Shown here piece by piece: positions 51,412-57,880 of a stretch of DNA of 57,880 bases. The notes below the pieces were generated by a model. It was given only the letters and a program-made list of their open reading frames with translations, ran no database searches and had not been told where the DNA came from. How positions within the stretch are numbered: the first letter of the stretch is position 1; the number at the start of each line of letters is the position of its first letter. The translations under genes and the position numbers were made by a program. Origin of the DNA: Alphaproteobacteria bacterium (GTDB lineage Bacteria; Pseudomonadota; Alphaproteobacteria; JAOXRX01); NCBI GenBank assembly GCA_025800285.1, contig JAOXRX010000036.1, forward strand, positions 1 to 57,880, read 5' to 3'.

Positions 51412-52083
51412 CTATTTATATAGCTTTTTAAATCCTTGAGTTACTTTTTTTACAAACTCAGGGTCTTTAGTTTGCCAGTATTTTTTATCTTTCATCATTT
51501 TGTGCAAGTCTTCAGGAGTCAATCCTTCTTCAAACTCTTCTGCAACAGAAATAATTGGAGCATCTTCTGTCATCATATTATAAAGAGCAATAACTCCATC
51601 ATAACTTGATGATAGACCTTCTAAAACTTTCTCTGGCAACTTAGTCTTACCATATTGTAATAATTGTCTAGAAACTTCTCTCCACTTATCTTGACCGCCA
51701 AACTTTTGATGCAATTTTTCTTTTTCTTTATCACATTGAAAGTGCGAAGCGATCTCTATAATCATTGGTATCATTTTTTCTTCTGCTAAATCATAAACTA
51801 ATTGAGCCTGTTCATTTGAAAAACCTTTCTCTAATAGTTTTTGATTTATTTCATTATCAGGATTAAAATAATCATGGTTGCATATAATAGAGTACTCTTC
51901 TATTGATGCTGGAAGTTTTGGCATTTGAGAAGTTTTTTCTGATAATTTTTTCTCAAGTTCTAAATATGATTTTAATAAAGATTTTGTGTTAATTTCTCCT
52001 GTTTCTTTATTCAGGAATTTTTGAGGAATTTTTACATCCTCTTGATTTTCTTTTTTATCTTCAGATAAGAGATTTTCACTCAT
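51412..52083 (-). CDS. Phage capsid assembly (scaffolding) protein-like, orphan
   Basis: 223 residues, acidic, with features of podophage capsid assembly/scaffolding proteins found in alphaproteobacterial genomes: an N-terminal KFLNKETGEINTKSLLKSY (KF-x4-TGE-x-N/R-x2-L), then PASIEEYSI. A central helix pair follows (GFSNEQAQLVYDLAEEKMIP) and the block FGGQDKWREVSRQLLQYGK. The C-terminal region is charged and ends KKLYK, as in T7-like scaffolds that bind the capsid. It is alone among cellular genes (ychF and ntrX). It has an operator-bearing promoter and leader hairpin matching those of the tail-tube-like gene at 386. Confidence 0.7.
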   Translation of the reverse strand: MSENLLSEDKKENQEDVKIPQKFLNKETGEINTKSLLKSYLELEKKLSEKTSQMPKLPASIEEYSIICNHDYFNPDNEINQKLLEKGFSNEQAQLVYDLAEEKMIPMIIEIASHFQCDKEKEKLHQKFGGQDKWREVSRQLLQYGKTKLPEKVLEGLSSSYDGVIALYNMMTEDAPIISVAEEFEEGLTPEDLHKMMKDKKYWQTKDPEFVKKVTQGFKKLYK

Positions 52084-52106
52084 AAATGGTCTCCTTTATT
52101 TATTGT

Positions 52107-52137
52107 TAAAAAAAATGAGGACACAATGGCCCTCATT
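52107..52137 (-). terminator. Leader hairpin with U-tract before the scaffolding-like gene
   Basis: Minus strand: AATGAGG, a ten-base loop, CCTCATT and further Ts, at the very start of the predicted transcript and before the ribosome binding site AAAGGAG. It corresponds in position to the hairpin at 334-360. Confidence 0.75.
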
Positions 52138-52146
52138 CTTTTTATA

Positions 52147-52175
52147 TCTATAGGATATTATTCCTATAATGTCAA
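52147..52175 (-). promoter_or_regulatory. Promoter with palindromic operator, in front of the scaffolding-like gene
   Basis: Minus strand: TTGACA (52170-52175), a 17-bp spacer and TATAGA (52147-52152). The inverted repeat ATAGGA-N6-TCCTAT occupies 52150-52167, two bases after the -35 and overlapping the -10. Distances and arm sequences are identical to those at 279-307. Confidence 0.8.
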
Positions 52176-52176
52176 G

Positions 52177-53541
52177 TTATTTTTTAGACTTTATTCCTAA
52201 AGAGTTCATTTTTTTATGCAAAGCACTCCTCTCCATGCCTATGAATTCGGCTGTCTTGGAGATATTCCAACGAAATCTATCTAATTGGTCCTCTATGTAG
52301 TTTTTCTCAAAAACACTTCTAGCTTCTCTTAAGTTCTTATTAAGAAATTGAACAGATGTATTATTCACATTTACAGAAGAGGACTTATATGCATTTAGTA
52401 GATAGCTTGGTAACATATCTTTTTTTATTTCTTTTTTATTATTACTAGCATTCGTTATTATAATTGAATCACAAGCATTTTTTAATTGAACAATATTACC
52501 ATTCCAATCATACCTCTTTAAAAGTAGCATAACTTCTTCCGAAATCTTTTTAGGTATTAAATTATGCTCTAAACAATATTGCTCTATGAAATATTTACTT
52601 AATAAAGGAATATCTTCTTTTCTTTCCTGCAAACTAGGAACATATAAAGGAACCACATTAAGTCTATAATATAAATCTTTTCTAAAAGCTCCCTTTTCTA
52701 CAAGCTTTTCTATATCTTTAGCTGTAGAGCATATTACTCTACAGTTAGATTCCAATATTATATCGCTATCAATTTTAGAAAATTTTTCTTGTAAGATGAA
52801 TGAAGATATCTTCGCTTGTATCTCTAAAGACATATCTGCTATTTCATTAAGAAATAAAGTTCCACCTTGAGCTTTTTCAATAAGCCCCTCCATGTCTTTT
52901 GAGCCAAATAGTTTTTCTTCTAGTAGCTTATCATTCATTGAAGCACAATTTATCATGATAAAAGAGCTGTTTCTTCTATTAGACTTCTCGTGTATTAGTC
53001 TAGCAACACTTGCTTTACCAGCACCAGTTTCACCCGTTATAAAAACTCTAGAGTTAGATCCAGAGATTACATCAATCTCCTCTTTTAAAGATTTCATTGA
53101 TTCTCCTATTAAGAAGCCATCTTCATGAAGTTCATTCTCAACAATTAATTTTTTATTATTTTTCTTTAATTCATTTAGTTCTAAAGCTCTTCCTATAATC
53201 ATAATTAATTTATCAAAGTCAAAAGGCTTCTCTAAAAAATCATAAGCACCCATTTTAATAGCTTTTATTGATGTTTTTATATCTCCATGTCCTGTAATCA
53301 TAATAATAGGAATATCACAATGCTCATTATGTAATTTATTTAGGATATCTATTCCATTAAGCTCACTACCCTCAAGCCATATATCTAATATAATTACATC
53401 AGGATTATCTGTCTTAATTTTTTTGAAACAGTTAATATCGTTATTTGCTTTGATAACATTAAAACCTTCATCTTCTAGAATACCAGATAAGGACTCTCTT
53501 ATATCTCTTTCATCATCAACTATTAATATGTTATTAGACAT
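52177..53541 (-). CDS. ntrX: Nitrogen/redox response regulator NtrX
   Basis: 454 residues: receiver domain (phospho-Asp53 in VIILDIWLEG; acidic pocket IVDDERD), AAA+ sigma-54-type domain (GETGAGKASVARLIH, GTLFLNEIADM, FRKDLYYRLNVVPLYVP), and a Fis-type helix-turn-helix (WNISKTAEFIGMERSALHKK). The GAFTGA loop that contacts sigma-54 is absent (KLFGSKDMEGLIE), as in other NtrX proteins. The Walker A reads GETGAGKAS with Ala-Ser at its end. Overlaps ntrY by 8 bp. Confidence 0.94.
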   Translation of the reverse strand: MSNNILIVDDERDIRESLSGILEDEGFNVIKANNDINCFKKIKTDNPDVIILDIWLEGSELNGIDILNKLHNEHCDIPIIMITGHGDIKTSIKAIKMGAYDFLEKPFDFDKLIMIIGRALELNELKKNNKKLIVENELHEDGFLIGESMKSLKEEIDVISGSNSRVFITGETGAGKASVARLIHEKSNRRNSSFIMINCASMNDKLLEEKLFGSKDMEGLIEKAQGGTLFLNEIADMSLEIQAKISSFILQEKFSKIDSDIILESNCRVICSTAKDIEKLVEKGAFRKDLYYRLNVVPLYVPSLQERKEDIPLLSKYFIEQYCLEHNLIPKKISEEVMLLLKRYDWNGNIVQLKNACDSIIITNASNNKKEIKKDMLPSYLLNAYKSSSVNVNNTSVQFLNKNLREARSVFEKNYIEDQLDRFRWNISKTAEFIGMERSALHKKMNSLGIKSKK

Positions 53542-55642
53542 TATTTATCCTCCTACACTTAAAACATAGAGTTACCTTAGCTCCTCTAGATCTTTTATTA
53601 TAAAAACTTATAGTCCCTAAGTGATCTTCCATTATTTTTTTAACTATAGCAAGCCCTAAACCTGTACCTTTATCTTTAGTAGTTACATATGGTTCTATAA
53701 TATCTTTATCCATATCTATACCGCTACCATTATCTTCTATAGTGATTTTTATATTATCTTCACTTTTATTTATAGATACAACCAGCTTTTTATCTACTAC
53801 TTCATGCATAGCTTCAATTGAGTTCTTTACTATATTACTAATAGCTTGTATTATTTGCATCTCATCGCAATAACACATTACATCTTTTGAAAAACCTCTA
53901 AAAGATATACTAATATCATCTGTCTTGAAAGCTAAAGTAGCATTTTTAACTAATAAAGATAAGTTGTTTTCTTTAAATACAGGTTCTGGCATTCTTGAAA
54001 AAGAGGAAAACTCATTTATCATTTGCCTGATTGTTTTTACTTGTCTTAAAATTGTATCTGTACAAGTATTGAAAACCTCCTTATCTTTAACCTCATCCTT
54101 AAACTTTCTTTTAATTCTTTCCGTTGATATTGATATAGGAGTTAATGGGTTTTTTATCTCATGAGCTATTCTTTTTGCAACATCTCCCCATGCCGCCTGT
54201 TTCTGAGCATATATCAAACTTGTTATATCTCTGAAAGAAATAACAAAACCCTGCTTTTCTTGTTTAGTAATATTAATCGATAATATTTTATGGGGCTGAT
54301 TATCAAAAGATATTTCTATCTGTTTACTACTTACATTATTTTCTATCATTTTTCTAACATTTGGAAAAATGCTATCTATATTTTTATTAATTAAACTTTT
54401 CTTTTTAATATCTAAAATGTGTTCCGCCTCTGGATTAGCTAGATTGATTATTAAATCATTGCTAATTCCCATTACTCCAGAAGGAACCCCTGATAACACA
54501 CTTTCAATAAACTGCTTTCTTTCATCTAAATCTTGATTTGCTTTTATTAGGTCTTGCTGTTGTTCCTCAAGTTTTTTAGTCATCAAGTTAAAAGCTTTTA
54601 TTAAATCATTTATTTCTCCAGAGTTCTTACTCTCACAAATATTTATATTAAAGTTACCTTCCCCAACTTTTCTAGAAGCTTTTATTAAGTCTATGATTGG
54701 AGAGGTTATTCTATCAGTGAAAACAAAAGAAAGCATTATAGATAGAAATAACAAGACTAAAGATAACATAGCAAAAACCAATATAAATGTGAACTGGATT
54801 TTACTCATGTTCTTTTCTAAATGGAAATAATTTTCAGCTCCTTTTTTTGAAATTTCAACATGTTGCAATATATTTGTATCTACAAACTTACTCACCAGCA
54901 CAAAAGAGTCTATTAATCCATCCAGCTTCTTCAAAGAGCTAATACTCTCTTCATTATCCTTATGCATAATAACTATTTCACCATTTCTTGCTAAATTCAT
55001 CTCTTCAATATTTTTAAAGACATCAAACTCTAAAGATGGCAACATCTCAGTTTCAGCAATTACTCTATTTGACCCATCAAAAACTATAATTTCTGATAAT
55101 CCCATGCTATTAGCATATTTTCTTAGTATACCTGAGAAATTACTCTTATCATTATAGGTCTGCATAGATATTTCATTTATCATATTTTCTAAATTTAAAA
55201 CATCTGTTTTAATTATAGATTTATGCTCAATTAAATAAGCTTCTGATACATATACTGATTCATTAACGGCTTGCTTAACTCTATCAGAGAACCATGTTTG
55301 CATACCCAAATATGATGAAAAAACATAAGATATACATATAACTAAGAATGGTATTGTAAGGATAGCTGTAAATATCTTAATTAGTCTGGATTGCAATTTT
55401 GCACCAGCCCTCTTCTTTTTTTTCTCTCTTAATATGAACGATATTTTATATAAGAAAATAAAAGCTAGAGATATTAACAATAATAACTCTATTACCATCA
55501 AAACATATACTGTTTTAATATCGCTTAATAAATAGTCTGATGATAAGAATTTAATATAAGTAAATACACCAAAAACGATTGCACAGAATGTAATCAAAAA
55601 TGCAACCGAATTTAATGTAATTTTACTTATAATTTTTTGCAT
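53534..55642 (-). CDS. ntrY: Sensor histidine kinase NtrY
   Basis: 702 residues: membrane helices in the first 120 residues and again near 285-310, flanking a periplasmic sensor. A HAMP domain follows (about 310-370, SRKVGEGNFNINICESKNSG), then a PAS domain (GVPSGVMGISNDLIINLANP), the phospho-His in RIAHEIKNPLTPI, and an HATPase domain (NIVKNSIEAM, EDNGSGIDMD, KGTGLGLAIVKKI). It pairs with NtrX. Overlaps the fis-like gene by 20 bp. Confidence 0.94.
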   Translation of the reverse strand: MQKIISKITLNSVAFLITFCAIVFGVFTYIKFLSSDYLLSDIKTVYVLMVIELLLLISLAFIFLYKISFILREKKKKRAGAKLQSRLIKIFTAILTIPFLVICISYVFSSYLGMQTWFSDRVKQAVNESVYVSEAYLIEHKSIIKTDVLNLENMINEISMQTYNDKSNFSGILRKYANSMGLSEIIVFDGSNRVIAETEMLPSLEFDVFKNIEEMNLARNGEIVIMHKDNEESISSLKKLDGLIDSFVLVSKFVDTNILQHVEISKKGAENYFHLEKNMSKIQFTFILVFAMLSLVLLFLSIMLSFVFTDRITSPIIDLIKASRKVGEGNFNINICESKNSGEINDLIKAFNLMTKKLEEQQQDLIKANQDLDERKQFIESVLSGVPSGVMGISNDLIINLANPEAEHILDIKKKSLINKNIDSIFPNVRKMIENNVSSKQIEISFDNQPHKILSINITKQEKQGFVISFRDITSLIYAQKQAAWGDVAKRIAHEIKNPLTPISISTERIKRKFKDEVKDKEVFNTCTDTILRQVKTIRQMINEFSSFSRMPEPVFKENNLSLLVKNATLAFKTDDISISFRGFSKDVMCYCDEMQIIQAISNIVKNSIEAMHEVVDKKLVVSINKSEDNIKITIEDNGSGIDMDKDIIEPYVTTKDKGTGLGLAIVKKIMEDHLGTISFYNKRSRGAKVTLCFKCRRINNV

Positions 55643-55868
55643 CTATATTTAAGTCTTTCATTTTTTTGCTTAGAGTATTTCTATTTATGCCAAGTATTTC
55701 AGCTGTTTTAACTTTATTACCTTTTGTTTGAGTCAAAACCACATCTATAAGAGAATAATCAAATTCTTTTAATAAAGAAGCATATAAATCTCTTGGACAA
55801 GTTCCATGCAAATCATAGAAGTAACTGTTTAATTTTTCTTTAATACAAGAAGCCACACCTTTAGACAT
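55623..55868 (-). CDS. fis: Fis-family helix-turn-helix protein
   Basis: 81 residues: an N-terminal dimerising region (CIKEKLNSYFYDLHG) and a C-terminal Fis/NtrC-type helix-turn-helix (VLTQTKGNKVKTAEILGINRNTLSKKMKDL). It has the size of a stand-alone Fis protein and no AAA domain, so it is not a broken NtrC remnant by length. It overlaps mlaF by 1 bp and ntrY by 20 bp, forming mlaE-mlaF-fis-ntrY-ntrX. Confidence 0.85.
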   Translation of the reverse strand: MSKGVASCIKEKLNSYFYDLHGTCPRDLYASLLKEFDYSLIDVVLTQTKGNKVKTAEILGINRNTLSKKMKDLNIDAKNYK

Positions 55869-56659
55869 TACTCATTACTCACTTTCATTTTTATTGGTCC
55901 TTCAGCCACTCCCTCAACGAACTGTCTTATGTATGGATTTTTTGTTCTTTCTAACTGCTTAACAGTTCCATACCAAATAATCTTCCCCTCATGTAACATA
56001 GCAATCTTATCTGCTATTTTTTTAGCACTCGCCATATCATGAGTTATAGATATAGCAGTTGCACCTAAATTTTTCACACACTTAACGATTAAATCATTAA
56101 TTATATCTCCCATAATAGGATCTAATCCTGTAGTAGGTTCATCAAAGAATATAACTTCTGGGTTTGAGGCAATTGCTCTTGCTAAGCCCACTCTTTTTTG
56201 CATACCTCCAGATAACTCTGAAGGATATAAATCAGCGACCTCCTTACCTAAACCTACTTCTGATAATTTCTCTACAGCTAATTTTCTAGCTACTTTTTTA
56301 TTCATTTTATGTTTTCCTTGCATTAAAGCAAAAGAAACATTTTCCCAAATTGTTAAGCTATCAAAAAGAGCTGCTCCCTGAAATAACATTCCAAAGTTTG
56401 CATTTACTTTTTCTCTTGTTTTAGAGTTCATTTTTTTAGTATTAACTCCATCTATCTCTACAGAACCAGAGTCTGGTTGGAGTAATCCCAATATACATTT
56501 TATAGTAACTGACTTACCTGTACCAGATCCTCCAATAATCACTAAAGACTCTCCTTTAGCCACTTCAAAGTCAACTCCATTTAAAACTTTTTTACTGCCA
56601 AAATGCTTATAAACATTATTCATTTTTATTTTAGGAGTTTTATCTTTTTTTATTTTCAT
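55868..56659 (-). CDS. mlaF: MlaF, ABC transporter ATP-binding protein for phospholipid transport
   Basis: 263 residues. Walker A IGGSGTGKSVTIKC, Q-loop GMLFQGAALFDSLT, signature PSELSGGMQKRVGLARA, Walker B VIFFDEPTTGLDP and H-loop SITHDM. It drives MlaE to move phospholipids across the envelope. It lies 11 bp after mlaE. Confidence 0.96.
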   Translation of the reverse strand: MKIKKDKTPKIKMNNVYKHFGSKKVLNGVDFEVAKGESLVIIGGSGTGKSVTIKCILGLLQPDSGSVEIDGVNTKKMNSKTREKVNANFGMLFQGAALFDSLTIWENVSFALMQGKHKMNKKVARKLAVEKLSEVGLGKEVADLYPSELSGGMQKRVGLARAIASNPEVIFFDEPTTGLDPIMGDIINDLIVKCVKNLGATAISITHDMASAKKIADKIAMLHEGKIIWYGTVKQLERTKNPYIRQFVEGVAEGPIKMKVSNE

Positions 56660-56670
56660 TTCTCTTACCT

Positions 56671-57450
56671 CTAGAATAGTAAATCTGTAACGATATAGTT
56701 AGCTATTAATATTAAAATCGAAGCGGATACAACTGCATTTGTTGTTGCAGAACCAACTCCTTGAGCTCCTCCTCTAGAGTTATACCCATGATAACATCCC
56801 ATTAAAGATACTATAAATCCAAAAACAGCCGCTTTAATTAATCCAGAATAAACATCCATAGGCTCTAAGTACTCAACTGTATTTCTGATATAATTTGCTG
56901 GATTAAAATCTAAGTTATATACTCCAACTAAGAATCCCCCCATAACTCCAAAAACATCTCCAATTAAAACCAATACAGGTAACATAATTGTTCCTGCTAT
57001 AACTCTCGGCACTACTAAGTATTTATATGGATTTGTAGATAAAGTTGTAAGAGCATCAATTTGTTCTGTAACTTTCATTGTTCCTATCTCTGCCGCTATA
57101 GCCGCCCCTACTCTTCCTGCAACCATAAGCCCTGCCATAACAGGAGCAAGTTCTCTAGTTATACCTAGCACTACTACTGTAGCCACAGCTCCTTCTGCAG
57201 AGAATCTAGAGAATCCTGAATAAGTTTGAAGAGCCAATGCCATACCTGTAAAGACTGTAGTCATTGCAACAACTGGCAAAGAGTAATAACCTATAGACAA
57301 ACATTGAATAAATAGTTGCTTTAAATAAAATGGCCTACCGAAAATATTCTTAACTGAATTAACAGAGAACATTGATAGTCTTCCTAAAACCTCTAATGAA
57401 TCTAAGAACTTTTTACCAAGTCTCGCTAAGAAATTTCTTTTTTCAATCAT
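56671..57450 (-). CDS. mlaE: MlaE, ABC permease for phospholipid transport
   Basis: 259 residues from the ATG at 57450, chosen because AAAGGG lies 9 nt upstream; two earlier ATGs abut that site. Permease of the MlaE type: five membrane helices, VFTGMALALQTYSGF, RELAPVMAGLMVAGRVGAAI, EIGTMKVTEQIDAL and the C-terminal GVGSATTNAVVSASILILI. First gene of the mlaE-mlaF-fis-ntrY-ntrX run. Confidence 0.95.
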   Translation of the reverse strand: MIEKRNFLARLGKKFLDSLEVLGRLSMFSVNSVKNIFGRPFYLKQLFIQCLSIGYYSLPVVAMTTVFTGMALALQTYSGFSRFSAEGAVATVVVLGITRELAPVMAGLMVAGRVGAAIAAEIGTMKVTEQIDALTTLSTNPYKYLVVPRVIAGTIMLPVLVLIGDVFGVMGGFLVGVYNLDFNPANYIRNTVEYLEPMDVYSGLIKAAVFGFIVSLMGCYHGYNSRGGAQGVGSATTNAVVSASILILIANYIVTDLLF

Positions 57451-57488
57451 AAACATCATCCCTTTATTTTTAATAAGCTAATATTAAA

Positions 57489-57517
57489 TAAATAAATCTT
57501 TTAACACTCAATGTCAA
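57489..57517 (-). promoter_or_regulatory. Promoter of the mlaE operon
   Basis: Minus strand: TTGACA (57512-57517), a 17-bp spacer and TATTTA (57489-57494), about 35 bp before the start codon. Confidence 0.6.
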
Positions 57518-57553
57518 TATTTTTTTATAAATAATGCTTATTAAATAAACATT

Positions 57554-57880
57554 TTACTCTTTAATTAACAATGGAGTTTTTGTAGTCCCTACAGTTTTCC
57601 ATATTGGGCTTGTCCATGAGTTATTCTGTATAGCAATTGCATCTGCTTCAGAGCAAGCATTAACACCTTCTTCACAAAGATCACTATAGTTACTAACACT
57701 ACTAGAAGAGAATCCAACCAAACCTCCAACATTAGAATTGCCCGTTGGAGCTGTAGTAAATGATGCATAACTATCTATTATATTAGAAGACTGTAAGTAG
57801 CCCACTAAACCACCAACAGAAATAGTCCCAGAAACAATAGCTTTACTATATGAATAACTAATATAATTAGAATATTGCCA
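57554..57880 (-). CDS. C-terminal end of a second GLUG-repeat secreted protein (cut by window edge)
   Basis: 108 codons of a leftward gene that begins beyond the window; the frame is open to the last base. It contains two GLUG motifs (VGGLVGYL, VGGLVGFS), a Cys pair (DLCEEGVNAC) and an end like that of the adhesin at 11638: a CSEADAIAIQ-type segment, a W-containing stretch, then the stop. So at least two related surface proteins of this family occur within 46 kb. Confidence 0.8.
   Translation of the reverse strand, partial: WQYSNYISYSYSKAIVSGTISVGGLVGYLQSSNIIDSYASFTTAPTGNSNVGGLVGFSSSSVSNYSDLCEEGVNACSEADAIAIQNNSWTSPIWKTVGTTKTPLLIKE

Noticed and set aside
52177-53541. Missing GAFTGA loop in NtrX as an unusual loss
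   Set aside because: Alphaproteobacterial NtrX proteins generally lack this loop, so it is a family trait.
1-57880. CRISPR array or restriction/defence island
   Set aside because: No series of direct repeats with unique spacers and no nuclease, methylase or toxin-antitoxin set was seen; the only methyltransferase fragment is at the left edge and lacks context.

Overview
This is a low-GC (strongly A+T-rich) alphaproteobacterial chromosome segment. The class call rests on a CtrA-type regulator beside a DUF1013/TrcR gene, NtrY-NtrX, an IalB-family gene directly before rlmN, a single-cysteine DksA-like protein, a DUF2155 gene behind mlaD, and the order tpiA-secG-pyrG. Capsule or O-antigen type genes, two GLUG-repeat surface proteins and many secreted proteins of unknown function suggest a host- or biofilm-associated bacterium rather than a minimal endosymbiont; that lifestyle statement is inference. 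I see no rRNA, CRISPR array, transposase or complete prophage.

Layout. 1-6.3 kb: a cut methyltransferase, an orphan T7-type tail-tube gene, tRNA-Leu(CAA), mutM, trcR, ctrA, tRNA-Leu(GAG), a HAD phosphatase, an RNase J-like nuclease and a probable small RNA. 6.3-14.3 kb: secB, a lipoprotein, a membrane polymerase/PrmC fusion, an SLBB export protein and a large GLUG adhesin. 14.4-25.3 kb: ialB-like/rlmN, two orphan genes, tig, tRNA-Leu(UAG), nth, a SPOR protein, clpP-clpX, and copies of a 101-bp palindromic repeat. 25.4-35.2 kb: dnaK with a heat-shock promoter, a formate/nitrite channel, an HD plus RelA/SpoT-like protein, rpsD, a CofE-like protein, and a fur-flavodoxin operon under a Fur box. 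35.2-35.8 kb: tRNA-Lys followed by two structured units that copy its 3' end. 35.8-46.7 kb: xerC, miaA, cdd, murF, pyrG, secG, tpiA, and an envelope operon (ppiD-like, mlaD, DUF2155, lipoprotein, LysM/M23), then dksA. 46.9-50.2 kb: a cluster of secreted proteins whose first gene is broken at a 9-G tract. 50.2-57.9 kb: ychF, an orphan phage scaffolding gene, ntrX-ntrY-fis, mlaF-mlaE and the end of a second GLUG protein.

The most interesting observations follow. (1) Two orphan podophage-type structural genes, 51 kb apart and on opposite strands, have the same promoter architecture: TTGACA, 2 bp, ATAGGA-N6-TCCTAT overlapping the -10, then a leader hairpin with a U-tract. This suggests a dispersed, co-regulated phage-derived regulon. 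(2) The CtrA homologue carries Glu at position 51 in place of the phospho-accepting Asp, and has lost the acidic pocket and the conserved Lys. (3) A 9-G tract splits a secreted-protein gene in a way that loss of one G repairs. (4) Units ending in a tRNA-Lys 3' end, each with an insertion in the T-loop and hairpins around it, lie beside tRNA-Lys. (5) A promoter-to-terminator small RNA exposes a CCUCC motif. (6) A Fur-box operon contains two undescribed small proteins next to flavodoxin. (7) PrmC is fused to a polysaccharide-polymerase-like membrane protein.
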